Source of the DNA: JAXHMM01 sp964528445
Lineage (GTDB): Bacteria; Bacteroidota; Rhodothermia; Balneolales; Balneolaceae
Reading direction: 5' to 3'
Assembly (NCBI GenBank): GCA_964528445.1
Contig: CAZGSL010000001.1
Span: forward strand, 75,462-139,461
Length of the DNA: 64,000 nucleotides
Numbering within the stretch: the first letter of the stretch is position 1; every line of letters begins with the position of its first letter. The position numbers were made by a program, and so were the translations under genes. Shown in pieces: positions 44,612 to 53,292 of the stretch. The notes below the pieces were generated by a model. The model saw nothing but the letters and a program-made list of their open reading frames with translations, did not search any database and was not told the origin of the DNA.

Positions 44612-44821
44612 TCAGTTGCGGCTGGGCGAAGATTCTTTTTTGTTAGGTGTCGAGGCGTTTTCGCGTATGATGTGAAACAGGTAGACGGATACTCTCGTGC
44701 CCACCACCAGTGCTACGAACACAATGACACTCCTGATCAGCGCCGGTTCCAGGGAGGAACCCGAGTACATCAGGAAGAGGAAGATGGAGAGCGCGATAAT
44801 GGTGTAGATACGTACCAGCAT
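44612..44821 (-). CDS. Small two-helix membrane protein of unknown function
   Basis: A 69-residue protein with two membrane segments (about 4-20 and 28-50) and a polar, Lys/Ser-rich C-terminal tail. It lies between flhG and fliA on the same strand with small gaps on both sides, so it is co-transcribed with regulators of flagellar number. I do not recognise a family. Confidence 0.6.
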   Translation of the reverse strand: MLVRIYTIIALSIFLFLMYSGSSLEPALIRSVIVFVALVVGTRVSVYLFHIIRENASTPNKKESSPSRN

Positions 44822-44839
44822 AAGTGGTCACTATTCGAT

Positions 44840-45649
44840 TTAGTTGGCATGTAATTTCGGTGTCTGCAGCAGTTCCGAGAAGGAGTGGCCGTCCCTCGCG
44901 GCAATCCCGTGGAGGGTCTCCGCGATGTAGGTGATCTCCCGCCTCACATCCGTGTCGGACGAGAGGACGGCCGGGACCTGTTCCCGCACCGAGTCACGTA
45001 TACGCTCGGAGGCTGGAATCCGTCCCAGGTAGGGGATCTCTCTTCCCAGGAAGTGTTTCAGGATGTTGTTGAATCTTTCGAGCACGTCTTTTGCCCCCTC
45101 CTCGTTTTCGGAAAAATTGACAATGGCCGCGAAGGGGAACGCGGGATCGATTTCCAGGATGTATTTGCAAAAGCGATAGACATCGGAGATGACGGTCGGT
45201 TCGTCCGCCAGCAGCAGGGCGCAGAGATCGGATCGATCCAGGGCCCACAGACTCAGGGCGGAAGTTCCCGCGGGGGTGTCCAACAATATGAAATCGTGAT
45301 CCCCGCGCAAAGTTCTGATGGCTTCGTCCAGTACGGGATAGAGCATGGACCAGTCGCGTAGATGGGGATTCGGCTTGTCCGCCCCGGTTACCAGCGTGAT
45401 GCCCGATTCGGTCCGGCAGTAGAGATCCTCCGGGTAACACTCTTCCCTCAGCAGATCCATGGCCGTCGCCGGCACCTGTTCGTTCATCAGGGTGGCGCAG
45501 TTCGCCAGCCCCAGGTCGGCGTCGACCAGAGCCACTTTCTGCCCTTTCCGGGAGAGTATTTCGGCCAGGTTCACGGCAGCTACGCTCTTTCCGACGCCGC
45601 CTTTACCACTGGCCAGGGAAACAATGAATGAGGAGTGTTCGGTATTCAT
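44840..45649 (-). CDS. flhG: MinD-type ATPase FlhG (FleN/YlxH)
   Basis: A 269-residue ParA/MinD-family ATPase that limits flagellar number. The deviant Walker A motif is GKGGVGKS (residues 15-22), followed by VDADLGLANCATLM and LLDTPAGTS. I choose the ATG at 45649: the longer frame to 45796 overlaps flhF and is not conserved. Only about 10 residues precede the P-loop region, so the N-terminal DQAxxLR activator helix of normal FlhG is missing. It sits 11 bp after flhF. Confidence 0.88.
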   Translation of the reverse strand: MNTEHSSFIVSLASGKGGVGKSVAAVNLAEILSRKGQKVALVDADLGLANCATLMNEQVPATAMDLLREECYPEDLYCRTESGITLVTGADKPNPHLRDWSMLYPVLDEAIRTLRGDHDFILLDTPAGTSALSLWALDRSDLCALLLADEPTVISDVYRFCKYILEIDPAFPFAAIVNFSENEEGAKDVLERFNNILKHFLGREIPYLGRIPASERIRDSVREQVPAVLSSDTDVRREITYIAETLHGIAARDGHSFSELLQTPKLHAN

Positions 45650-45660
45650 GTCTTTCGGTC

Positions 45661-46989
45661 TTATGAGTGAGAAATAATATGTTCGGCAAACCAGGACGGA
45701 CTGAAGTGTCGTATGTCTTCGGATATCGAGGGTCCGTCGCTGACGTAACGTACACCGCATCCCTTGCTTTTCAGGAAGGGCAGCAGGTGTCCCCATTTGT
45801 CGGTTTCGTCGAGATGGGTGATCGCGAGGTAGTCCGGCTGCAGCGGGTGCTCCTCCGCGAAACGTTTCTTAAAATAGTAGCGCTCCAGGGTTGCGTTGAC
45901 CGTAAAGTGAATTTCCAGGGGCGTCACCGGGGTGAGGAGCTGGCGGATCTGCCAGAACTCCCGGAAGGAGGCGCTGCCGTTCAGGCTGATGGGAGGCGTA
46001 TCGTACAGTACGTGGTCGAAACTGGAAAGCCGGGACATCAGCTTGCTGATCTCCACCCCTTCGCCCACCTCGAAATGGGGCAGCCTCTGCTCTTCGGCGA
46101 AGAGCGGAAGCGGTGAGTAGTGCCGGCGGTCGTCGGGTGCGTTCACGGTGACAAGCGCGATCTCCCTGCCCTCCATAAAATCGGGATGGGAAGCCAGCTT
46201 CATGATCAGGGAGGTTTTGCCGGATCCCGCCGGTCCCACGAAGAGCAGGTGCCGTTCGGGATCTCCCTTCGCCTCGGCGTCCAGCGCCTCACGCATGAGA
46301 TGGGACATCTCTCGAAGAAACTGCTGTTGCTGCTCGTAGGGATCAATGCCGCGCCCCAGTATCTTCTCAAACCACCGGGAGACGGTCGGCGCGCGCATTC
46401 CGGTGTTCAGCAGCTGCTGGAAGAGCGGGTGCGAAACGTATTCCAGGTTGGCGGATATAAGGGCGTCGGACATCAGCGACTCCAGCTGGTCGAACCGCCG
46501 GTGCAGCGCACGTACCTCCTGGCTGACAACCCGCTCGTTCATATGTCCGTCGAAGGAGGGCTCGCTGTCGGTTCCGTTTCGGTGAATAGGCGTACTGCGG
46601 CGGGACATGGTTACTTCCGGCGCGGCTTCGCCGGACTGTCCGGCGGGACGTTCGGCCACCTGCGTATCCTCCTCGCGCGATTCGCCGCCGTTTCGCGAGG
46701 GCGATTCCGAAAAAGCATTCACGCCCTCCTCCATCATGCTGCGCAGGGAGGACGGGATCAGGTCTTTCCGCCCGTATGTGCCGGAGGATTCCGGTGACTC
46801 CTGTTCTTCGCCGCTGTCATTCCCGGAGGGCGGCACCGCTTCGCTTCGGTCGCTCATGGCGGTTACCGAAGCGGGTTTCCCGCCGGCGGGATTGACCGTT
46901 TCCAGGATTACGCACTCCTCGCCCAGTTGTTCGCGGGCCTGCTCGCGCGCCTCCTTTATCTCTTTGCCATAAAACTTTTTGATAATCAT
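45661..46989 (-). CDS. flhF: FlhF-like SRP GTPase with altered nucleotide motifs
   Basis: A 442-residue protein with the B-N-G layout of FlhF: an N-terminal KKFYGKEIKEAREQAREQLG, a variable acidic linker (about 45-150), helical N domain, and G domain. The P-loop GPAGSGKT is intact (252-259). The G2 region is NAPDDRRHY instead of DTYR-type, G3 is DTPPIS instead of DTAGR, and G4 is THLDE instead of TKLDE. FlhF marks the pole and starts basal-body assembly. It lies between flhA and flhG. Confidence 0.88.
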   Translation of the reverse strand: MIIKKFYGKEIKEAREQAREQLGEECVILETVNPAGGKPASVTAMSDRSEAVPPSGNDSGEEQESPESSGTYGRKDLIPSSLRSMMEEGVNAFSESPSRNGGESREEDTQVAERPAGQSGEAAPEVTMSRRSTPIHRNGTDSEPSFDGHMNERVVSQEVRALHRRFDQLESLMSDALISANLEYVSHPLFQQLLNTGMRAPTVSRWFEKILGRGIDPYEQQQQFLREMSHLMREALDAEAKGDPERHLLFVGPAGSGKTSLIMKLASHPDFMEGREIALVTVNAPDDRRHYSPLPLFAEEQRLPHFEVGEGVEISKLMSRLSSFDHVLYDTPPISLNGSASFREFWQIRQLLTPVTPLEIHFTVNATLERYYFKKRFAEEHPLQPDYLAITHLDETDKWGHLLPFLKSKGCGVRYVSDGPSISEDIRHFSPSWFAEHIISHS

Positions 46990-46998
46990 AACGGGGGA

Positions 46999-49107
46999 TT
47001 AGTTATCCGGTTCTGATGCTCCGGACTCTTGGGATTGCAGTCGAAGAATGTCGAATTTCTCGATTTCGGTATCGAGGGTAAGATCGTTGTAGGAGAGGAC
47101 GGTAATCTCGGGAATGACGGATACCAGGAAGTCATAGAGCGCCGGACGCAGCACCGGGGAAGTCAGCAGGATGGGATCGTGTCCCTTGCTGATCATCTCC
47201 TCGAAGATGTTGGAGGCCTTCACATAGAGTTTTTCCACGGTGTCCGGCGCGAAGCCCAGGGTGTTGGGATTCAGCTTGCCGTCTTGTGCCTGGTTGATCA
47301 GGTGCGACTCAAGGGAGGATTCCATTACGGAGACCGTCACCCGTCCCTCCTCGTCGCGATACTGGCGTGTTATGGTGGCGGAGAGTGCGGAACGCACATA
47401 TTCGGTCAGCACGTCCGGATTCTGGGTTTGAGACTGGTGGTCGGCCAGGGTCTCCAGGATGGTGTTGAGGTCCCGTATGGGTACCTGCTCCTTAAGCAGG
47501 CGCTTCAGCACTTTCTGTATGTCTCCCAGTTTCATCACATCGGGAATCAGCTCCTCCACCACCGCCGGCGAAGTCTGTTTGAGGTTCTCCACAAGCTGCT
47601 TGACCATCTGCCGGTCGAGAAGGTCGTGTGCGTTTCGCTTGATAATCTCCATGAAATGGGTGGTGATAACCGCCCCCGCCTCGATGACAGAAAGCCCGTA
47701 ACGTTCGGCCTCCGTCTTGTTGCGGTCGCTGACCCACACGGCATCCATGCCGAAGGTGGGATCCTTGGTTTTAACGCCCTGCAGCTTGATATCGAAATCG
47801 GCGGGCAGAAGGGCCAGGTGGTATTCCGGCAGGAGGTCTCCCTCCCCCTTGACAATTCCCCGCATCTTGATCAGGTAGTCGTTGGACTTGAGCTGCACGT
47901 TGTCGCGAATTCGTATGGGGGGAACCAGGATGCCCAGCTCGATGGCCATCTGTTTTCGCAGGGAAGCCATGCGGTCCAGCAGGTCCCCGTCCTGTTCGGG
48001 ATCCACCAGGGGAATGAGGCTGTACCCGATTTCCAGTTCCAGGGTGTCCATCAGCAGGTAGCGTTCCACCTGGTCGATCTCTCCCTCCTGGACCGACTCT
48101 TCTTCTCTCTCCAGCGCCTCCACTTCCATCTGGTTGTTCTTTTTGTTGGCGAAGAAGAGCAGCAGGCCCGAGAGCGTCCAGAATGGGATGACCGGCATTC
48201 CGGGCAGCACTCCCATGATAAAGATGAACACACCCGCTATGGCAATGACCTTGGGGCTTCCGAAGAGCTGGTTGGTGATTTCAACACTGAGATTGTTCTC
48301 CGAAGCGGCACGGGTTACGATGATGCCGGAGGCGGTGGAGATCAGCAGGGCGGGTATCTGGGTGACCAGGCCGTCCCCCACCGTCAGGAGCGTATATTGC
48401 GCGGCGGCTTCGGAGATGGCCATTCCCTGCTGCATCGTCCCGATGACCAGTCCCCCGATCACGTTGATAAAGGTAATAAGCAGTCCGGCGATAACGTCGC
48501 CCCGTACAAACTTGCTGGCCCCGTCCATGGCCCCGTAGAAATCGCTCTCGCGGGCGATCTCCTCCCGCCGGTCCCGGGCCTCCTCGTCCGTAATAAGGCC
48601 GGCACCCAGGTCGGCGTCGATGGCCATCTGCTTGCCCGGCATGGCGTCGAGGGTAAACCGGGCGGAGACCTCAGCGATGCGGGTGGCCCCTTTGGTGATG
48701 ACCACAAAGTTGATAATGATCAGCACCGCGAAAATGATGATCCCGATGACGTAGTTCCCCTGGACCACGAAGCTGCCGAACGCGTCGATCAGGTTCCCGG
48801 CGTATCCCTCGCTCAGGATCAGGCGGGTGGAGGCCACGTTCAGGGCGAGCCGAAAGAGGGTGAGAATGAGCAGCATGCCCGGAAACACTGCGAACTCCAG
48901 CGGCTTGAGGGTGTAGAAGGCCACCAGCATAACCACGATGGAGAGGGAGATGTTGCTTGCCAGCAGGAAATCCAGCACACCCGTGGGGATAGGCAGGATC
49001 ATCACCATCAGGATGATGATCACGCTGGATGAGACCAGCACATCGGTGCGCTGCATGAACAGGCTGCCGATGCTGCCGAAGCCGCTGCTGTTGTCGGGAG
49101 TACTCAT
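46999..49107 (-). CDS. flhA: Flagellar export gate protein FlhA
   Basis: A 702-residue export-gate protein. Eight membrane helices fill the first half, with the FHIPEP-type signature region ATRIAEVSARFTLDAMPGKQ and GFVRGD-like KFVRGDVIAG. The large cytoplasmic domain binds chaperone-substrate complexes. It starts 3 bp after flhB. Length and motifs are normal. Confidence 0.96.
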   Translation of the reverse strand: MSTPDNSSGFGSIGSLFMQRTDVLVSSSVIIILMVMILPIPTGVLDFLLASNISLSIVVMLVAFYTLKPLEFAVFPGMLLILTLFRLALNVASTRLILSEGYAGNLIDAFGSFVVQGNYVIGIIIFAVLIIINFVVITKGATRIAEVSARFTLDAMPGKQMAIDADLGAGLITDEEARDRREEIARESDFYGAMDGASKFVRGDVIAGLLITFINVIGGLVIGTMQQGMAISEAAAQYTLLTVGDGLVTQIPALLISTASGIIVTRAASENNLSVEITNQLFGSPKVIAIAGVFIFIMGVLPGMPVIPFWTLSGLLLFFANKKNNQMEVEALEREEESVQEGEIDQVERYLLMDTLELEIGYSLIPLVDPEQDGDLLDRMASLRKQMAIELGILVPPIRIRDNVQLKSNDYLIKMRGIVKGEGDLLPEYHLALLPADFDIKLQGVKTKDPTFGMDAVWVSDRNKTEAERYGLSVIEAGAVITTHFMEIIKRNAHDLLDRQMVKQLVENLKQTSPAVVEELIPDVMKLGDIQKVLKRLLKEQVPIRDLNTILETLADHQSQTQNPDVLTEYVRSALSATITRQYRDEEGRVTVSVMESSLESHLINQAQDGKLNPNTLGFAPDTVEKLYVKASNIFEEMISKGHDPILLTSPVLRPALYDFLVSVIPEITVLSYNDLTLDTEIEKFDILRLQSQESGASEPDN

Positions 49108-49110
49108 GTT

Positions 49111-50184
49111 TCAGATAATCTTGTCGTCCTTGAGACGGTAGACGTAGGCCAGGATTTCGGCCACCGCCCGGTAAAGTTCCGGCGGAACAAACTGCTCCTC
49201 CTCTGATGAAGCGTACAAAGCCCGTGCCACAGGTGGGTTTTCGATGACCGGAACGTCGTATTTTTCGGCGTACTCCCTGATTTTGAGGGCGCGTTTTCGC
49301 ATTCCCTTCGCCCTTACCAGGGGCGCCTCGTTGGTTCCCGGATCGTACGCCAGGGCCACCGCGTAGTGTACCGGGTTGGTCACCACCACGTCGGAGGAGA
49401 GGACGGCATGGTCCAAACGCTTGCTCTGTGCGATGCTGAGGGCCTTCTCCCGGCGTTTGCTTTTCATATGCGGGTCGCCCTCCATCTGCTTGTACTCGTC
49501 CTTTACCTCCTGCTTGGTCATCCGAAGTTCCTTGTGATGCTGGTAGCGCGTCCACGCGGCATCCATGATGGAGAGAATGACAAGCGCGGCGAGGATCCGG
49601 TTGACGATGAGGAGGATATATTTTCCGGATTGGGAAATAATTTCTCCCAGCGGCAGGATCAGGAACGAGGTGATGTTGTCGATTTCGGTGCGAAGCGTAA
49701 ACCAGATAATCAGTCCAACGATGAAAATCTTGCTGAATCCCTTCACCATCTCCACGAGCCCCCGCATCGAAAAGATCTTCTTGAATCCCTTCTGGGGATT
49801 GATCCGGCTGGTCTTGGGTTCCAGCACCTTGGTCGCGAAGACCACCCCGGTCTGCCCCACATTGGCGACGATCGCCATGGCGAAGAGGGCGATCAGGACC
49901 GGCCCCAGGATTTCCAGGGAGTACCACCCGGCCATCATCAGGTATTCGATGGCGTTGTCCCGGTTGTCGAAGGCGGCGGCGGAATTCAGGAAAAAGGTCT
50001 CGAAGAGGGTTTCGAGCCGGGAATACATCCATCCTCCGAACTGCAGCGTCACGACGGTGGCGATGACCATCAGGAGCACCGAGGATATTTCCGCGCTGTG
50101 CGCGACATTCCCCTCTTCCCGCGCCTTCTTGAGCTTGTGCGGTGTGGGTTCCTCCGTGCGTTCCTGTTCGCTGTGTTCGGACAT
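49111..50184 (-). CDS. flhB: Flagellar export switch protein FlhB, NPVH variant
   Basis: A 357-residue export protein. It begins with the typical ERTEEPTPHKLKKAREEG, has four membrane helices, and a cytoplasmic domain. The autocleavage motif is NPVH (residues 270-273) in DVVVTNPVHYAVAL; most FlhB proteins have NPTH there. FliK normally acts on this domain to change export from hook to filament. It heads the minus-strand export/regulator operon and is divergent from flgF. Confidence 0.94.
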   Translation of the reverse strand: MSEHSEQERTEEPTPHKLKKAREEGNVAHSAEISSVLLMVIATVVTLQFGGWMYSRLETLFETFFLNSAAAFDNRDNAIEYLMMAGWYSLEILGPVLIALFAMAIVANVGQTGVVFATKVLEPKTSRINPQKGFKKIFSMRGLVEMVKGFSKIFIVGLIIWFTLRTEIDNITSFLILPLGEIISQSGKYILLIVNRILAALVILSIMDAAWTRYQHHKELRMTKQEVKDEYKQMEGDPHMKSKRREKALSIAQSKRLDHAVLSSDVVVTNPVHYAVALAYDPGTNEAPLVRAKGMRKRALKIREYAEKYDVPVIENPPVARALYASSEEEQFVPPELYRAVAEILAYVYRLKDDKII

Positions 50185-50197
50185 AGGTTGTAATACC

Positions 50198-50212
50198 GCA
50201 AAATCGATACCA
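50198..50212 (-). promoter_or_regulatory. Possible sigma-54 promoter of the flhB operon
   Basis: On the minus strand, TGGTAT-N5-TTGC keeps the invariant GG and GC with the same spacing as the flgB promoter. The predicted start of transcription would be only a few bases before the flhB ATG, so the mRNA would be almost leaderless, which lowers confidence. The shared activator block 50277-50300 is about equally far from this and the flgF promoter. Confidence 0.38.
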
Positions 50213-50276
50213 CGCGCGAAGGGAGGCGGATGGGAAGCCTCGGCGGGGACGGGCCTCCGGGCCCCCGCTCAATTTC

Positions 50277-50300
50277 TTCCGTCCGCGGGAAAAGATTTCC
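50277..50300. promoter_or_regulatory. Candidate activator site between flhB and flgF
   Basis: TTCCG followed by GGGAAAAGATTTCC (50287-50300) matches the block upstream of flgB in sequence and in distance to the -24 element (66 versus 65 bp). It lies between two divergent operons and may serve both. Confidence 0.5.
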
Positions 50301-50365
50301 ACCTCTCCGTTCCATGTGTACGGGCGCGACCCCCGCTCAGACCCCTCAGGGCCGAAACAGGGTCG

Positions 50366-50380
50366 TGGCACGGAATTTGA
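50366..50380 (+). promoter_or_regulatory. Probable sigma-54 promoter of the flgF operon
   Basis: TGGCAC-N5-TTGA is almost the flgB promoter; the one important change is A for C in the -12 element. The 35 bp to the flgF ATG allow a normal leader. Confidence 0.55.
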
Positions 50381-50414
50381 ACTCCTGAAAGAAAACAAAA
50401 CAGCGAAACCGTCC

Positions 50415-51152
50415 ATGATTGACCGATTCCAACATTCCATGCAGGCTCTCAAGCTTCTGATGAGGGCCCAGGAGGTAACGGCCAACAACCTGGCCAACAT
50501 GAATACCCCCGGTTTCAAGGGCGACAAACTTTTCTACCGGGCGTTTATGGAAGAGCTGAACGGCCGCCCGGTGTCGTCCGTGGAGGCCGGGCAGACGGTA
50601 CGTATGGGCCAGGGCGCATTCGAATCAACCGGAAACCCCTTTGATTTTGCCATTGAGGGCCAGGGATTTTTTGTCGTAGAGGAGGGAGGCAACCGGTTTC
50701 TGACCCGGAACGGCCGATTCGGACTGGACAGCGAAGGATATCTGACCAACGATAACGGGGCCCGGGTCATGGGTGAAAACGGGCCCGTCCACCTGCCCCA
50801 GGTCATGGACTCGGGCCAGATACGCTCCGACGCGGAAGTGGAAGTGAACAAGAACGGCATTATTACGGTCGACGGGCGCGAGGAGGGGAGACTGCAGCTG
50901 GTGAGGGTGGACGACGTCTCCCGCCTGCAGCGCCGCTCCAATACCTACCTGGAGGCTCCGGAAGACGTGGAGGTTACAGCGGCCCCCCAGAGCCAGGTCA
51001 TGCAGGGCTATTATGAGTCCGCCAACGTGGAGCCGCTGCAGGAGATGGTCAGCATGACCAGGAATATGCGTCTTTTTGAATCGCAGCAGCGAGCCATGAG
51101 AACTACCGACGAAATGCTTTCCCAGGCCACCAACCGGCTGGGAAGATTTTAA
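50415..51152 (+). CDS. flgF: Flagellar basal-body rod protein FlgF
   Basis: A 245-residue distal-side rod protein. I start it at the ATG at 50415 (MIDRFQHSMQALKLLMRAQE); a longer frame upstream runs through the promoter. Motif VTANNLANMNTPGFKGDK near the N-terminus, GQGFFVVEEGGNRFLTRNG in the middle and the C-terminal EPLQEMVSMTRNMRLFESQQ mark it as FlgF/FlgG family; the flgG gene follows directly. Confidence 0.92.
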   Translation: MIDRFQHSMQALKLLMRAQEVTANNLANMNTPGFKGDKLFYRAFMEELNGRPVSSVEAGQTVRMGQGAFESTGNPFDFAIEGQGFFVVEEGGNRFLTRNGRFGLDSEGYLTNDNGARVMGENGPVHLPQVMDSGQIRSDAEVEVNKNGIITVDGREEGRLQLVRVDDVSRLQRRSNTYLEAPEDVEVTAAPQSQVMQGYYESANVEPLQEMVSMTRNMRLFESQQRAMRTTDEMLSQATNRLGRF

Positions 51153-51170
51153 ACCCAAAACACGAAGATT

Positions 51171-51965
51171 ATGTCTGATCGCGCACTTAGCATAGCGGCG
51201 CTCGGAATGAGCGCGCAGCAGAAGATGGTAGACAACATCGCCAACAACCTGGCGAACGTGAACACCACCTCATTCAAGAAAAGCACCATCGCCTTCCAGG
51301 ACCTCTTTTATCAGAATATTGTCACCTCCGGGCGCGGGAGCGCCGGACAGGAGTCGAGCGAGGGTCCCGGACTCCAGATGGGGCACGGGGCCAAGCCGGT
51401 GGCCACCGTCCGAAACTTTTCACAGGGGGCGATGGACGAGACCGGCGGCTCGATGGACGTCGCCATCAACGGCGCCGGATTCTTCCAGGTGGAGATGCCG
51501 GACGGCTCCATTGCCTATACCAGGGACGGCAATTTTACCATGTCGTCCGACGGGAGGCTGATAACGCAGTCGGGTCTTCCCCTGGCCGACGGCATTGATA
51601 TCCCGGAAGACACCGTGGGAATTCAGATTACCCAGGAGGGGCTGGTGACCGCCAAACTGAGCGGGGACCGCGGAGAAATGGACCTCGGACAGATTGAGCT
51701 GGCAAAATTTGTCAATCCCGGAGGGCTCAGCGCGATGGGCGACAACCTTTACGCACAGACCGAAGTCTCGGGGGCGCCTTTCTACAGCACGCCCGGCATG
51801 GATGGTTTCGGCACGCTCAAACAGGGATTCCTGGAGCAGTCGAACGTGGAGATCGTCACCGAGATGGTGGACCTTATCCAGGCCCAGCGCGCCTACGAGA
51901 CCAATTCGAAAATGGTCCAGACCGCGGAGGATATGATGGCCATGACCAACTCCATCAAACGATAG
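51171..51965 (+). CDS. flgG: Flagellar distal rod protein FlgG
   Basis: A 264-residue distal-rod protein, the normal length. Motifs: VDNIANNLANVNTTSFKKS at the N-terminus, INGAGFFQVEMPDGSIAYTRDG, and SNVEIVTEMVDLIQAQRAYE at the C-terminus. It lies between flgF and flgA. Confidence 0.94.
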   Translation: MSDRALSIAALGMSAQQKMVDNIANNLANVNTTSFKKSTIAFQDLFYQNIVTSGRGSAGQESSEGPGLQMGHGAKPVATVRNFSQGAMDETGGSMDVAINGAGFFQVEMPDGSIAYTRDGNFTMSSDGRLITQSGLPLADGIDIPEDTVGIQITQEGLVTAKLSGDRGEMDLGQIELAKFVNPGGLSAMGDNLYAQTEVSGAPFYSTPGMDGFGTLKQGFLEQSNVEIVTEMVDLIQAQRAYETNSKMVQTAEDMMAMTNSIKR

Positions 51966-51973
51966 AATATAAC

Positions 51974-52678
51974 ATGATGCGCAGAGGAGTAATCCACATC
52001 GCAGCCATCCTGCTGTTGACGCTCTCCGCCCTGCCGGCGGGAGCTCAGCAGGGGGTGGAATCCAGGCTGGAGCGGCTGACGGCCGACCGCATGGAGAAGA
52101 TATGCCCCGATTGCGCCGTGAGCGTGGAGACACGCTGGATTTCCGATCGGCTCGCCGGGGCGGACTCCTCAGACATCCGCGGGGTGCGGCTGCCGGCCAC
52201 GGAGCTGCCCCGGGGGTACCTCACCGCGGAAGTGGACATAGAGGGCGGCGGGGAGTCGGCGGAGACGGTACAGCTCTATGTGGAAGTCCGCAAAAAGGTG
52301 CCGGTGGCCCTCCGGCGAATCGGATCCGGGGAATCCATAGACAGGGAATTTATCGAACGCCGGGAGATGGACATCACCATGCTGCGGGAGCTGCCGGCCG
52401 GCGGATCCGGCGAACTGGAGGGCAAGGCGGCCGCACGATTCATCCCGGAGGGGAGCGTTCTCCTGCGGTCGAACATCAAGCGTCCCGCCGCGGTGGAACC
52501 GGGAGACCCGATAACGCTCATCTACCGGAGGAACGGCATGGAGATTCACATCAGCTGCACCGCGCGGCAGGCGAAGGCCGCCGGCGAGTCCATACGGCTC
52601 CACAGCAAGGAGACCGGCGAGAACTACATGGGTACGCTTATCAATGCAACCGAAGCGGAATGGGAGAGAACACTATGA
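51974..52678 (+). CDS. flgA: P-ring assembly chaperone FlgA
   Basis: A 234-residue exported chaperone with a signal peptide (ending near PAGAQQ). The SAF domain region (VALRRIGSGESIDREFIERREMDI) and the C-terminal ARQAKAAGESIRLHSKETGE fit FlgA, which aids FlgI polymerisation in the periplasm. The stop overlaps the flgH start by 4 bp. Confidence 0.85.
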   Translation: MMRRGVIHIAAILLLTLSALPAGAQQGVESRLERLTADRMEKICPDCAVSVETRWISDRLAGADSSDIRGVRLPATELPRGYLTAEVDIEGGGESAETVQLYVEVRKKVPVALRRIGSGESIDREFIERREMDITMLRELPAGGSGELEGKAAARFIPEGSVLLRSNIKRPAAVEPGDPITLIYRRNGMEIHISCTARQAKAAGESIRLHSKETGENYMGTLINATEAEWERTL

Positions 52679-53283
52679 AAACGCTTAGATTTTTCTGCAC
52701 ACTCCTGATTATAGCTGCAGCCGCCGATTTCGCGCGGGCGCAGCGATCGCTCTACTCCGATATCAAGGCGCACCGGGTGGGGGATGTAATCACCATCATC
52801 CTCACGGAAAACATCTCCGGCTCCTCCAACTCCGATGCCAGCACGCTGTCGAACAGCAACGGAAGTGCGTCGAGCAGCGTGTCAAGCAATTTTGTTCCCT
52901 TTGAACCTGTCTTCGGGGCGGACGTGAACGTGGATTACAATTCCGACGAGCGAATCACCGCCAACCAGCAGCAACTCTTGCAGGGAACGGTTACCGTCCG
53001 GGTGGAGAGCGTCGAGGAGAACGGGGACCTGTTCATATCGGGCACCCGTTTCACCGAGATCAACGGCGAGCGACACAGCATGTCGGTAAGCGGTATTGTT
53101 CGCCCCTCCGACGTCAGCGACGCCAACCAGGTGCTCTCCTACCGTATTGCCAATGCCGAAATCAGCTACCAGAAAGAGGGCGGAATCGGTGAGACCCGCC
53201 GGAAGCTGGGAATCGGAAGAAAAATTGTGTGGGGCGCCGTGGGCGTGCTGACCGGCGTCGCCGTATTTATGTTCTCAAATTAA
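52675..53283 (+). CDS. flgH: Flagellar L-ring protein FlgH without lipobox
   Basis: A 202-residue outer-membrane ring protein. Motif SLYSDIKAHRVGDVITIIL, TVTVRVESVEENGDLFISG and VRPSDVSDANQVLSYRIANAEI are typical of FlgH. The signal peptide ends ADFARAQ and has no lipobox; the only cysteine (residue 8) is in the hydrophobic core and does not fit an LAGC pattern. Most FlgH proteins are lipoproteins. It starts in the flgA stop (ATGA) and precedes flgI. Confidence 0.92.
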   Translation: MKTLRFFCTLLIIAAAADFARAQRSLYSDIKAHRVGDVITIILTENISGSSNSDASTLSNSNGSASSSVSSNFVPFEPVFGADVNVDYNSDERITANQQQLLQGTVTVRVESVEENGDLFISGTRFTEINGERHSMSVSGIVRPSDVSDANQVLSYRIANAEISYQKEGGIGETRRKLGIGRKIVWGAVGVLTGVAVFMFSN

Positions 53284-53292
53284 CGGGTACCT

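Noticed and set aside
45650..45796. Longer N-terminus for FlhG
   Set aside because: It overlaps flhF, has no conserved DQAxxLR motif, and the ATG at 45649 fits the family start.
47029..49032. Long plus-strand open frame opposite flhA
   Set aside because: His/Gln/Asp-rich antisense translation of a very conserved gene; no start signal or family motif.
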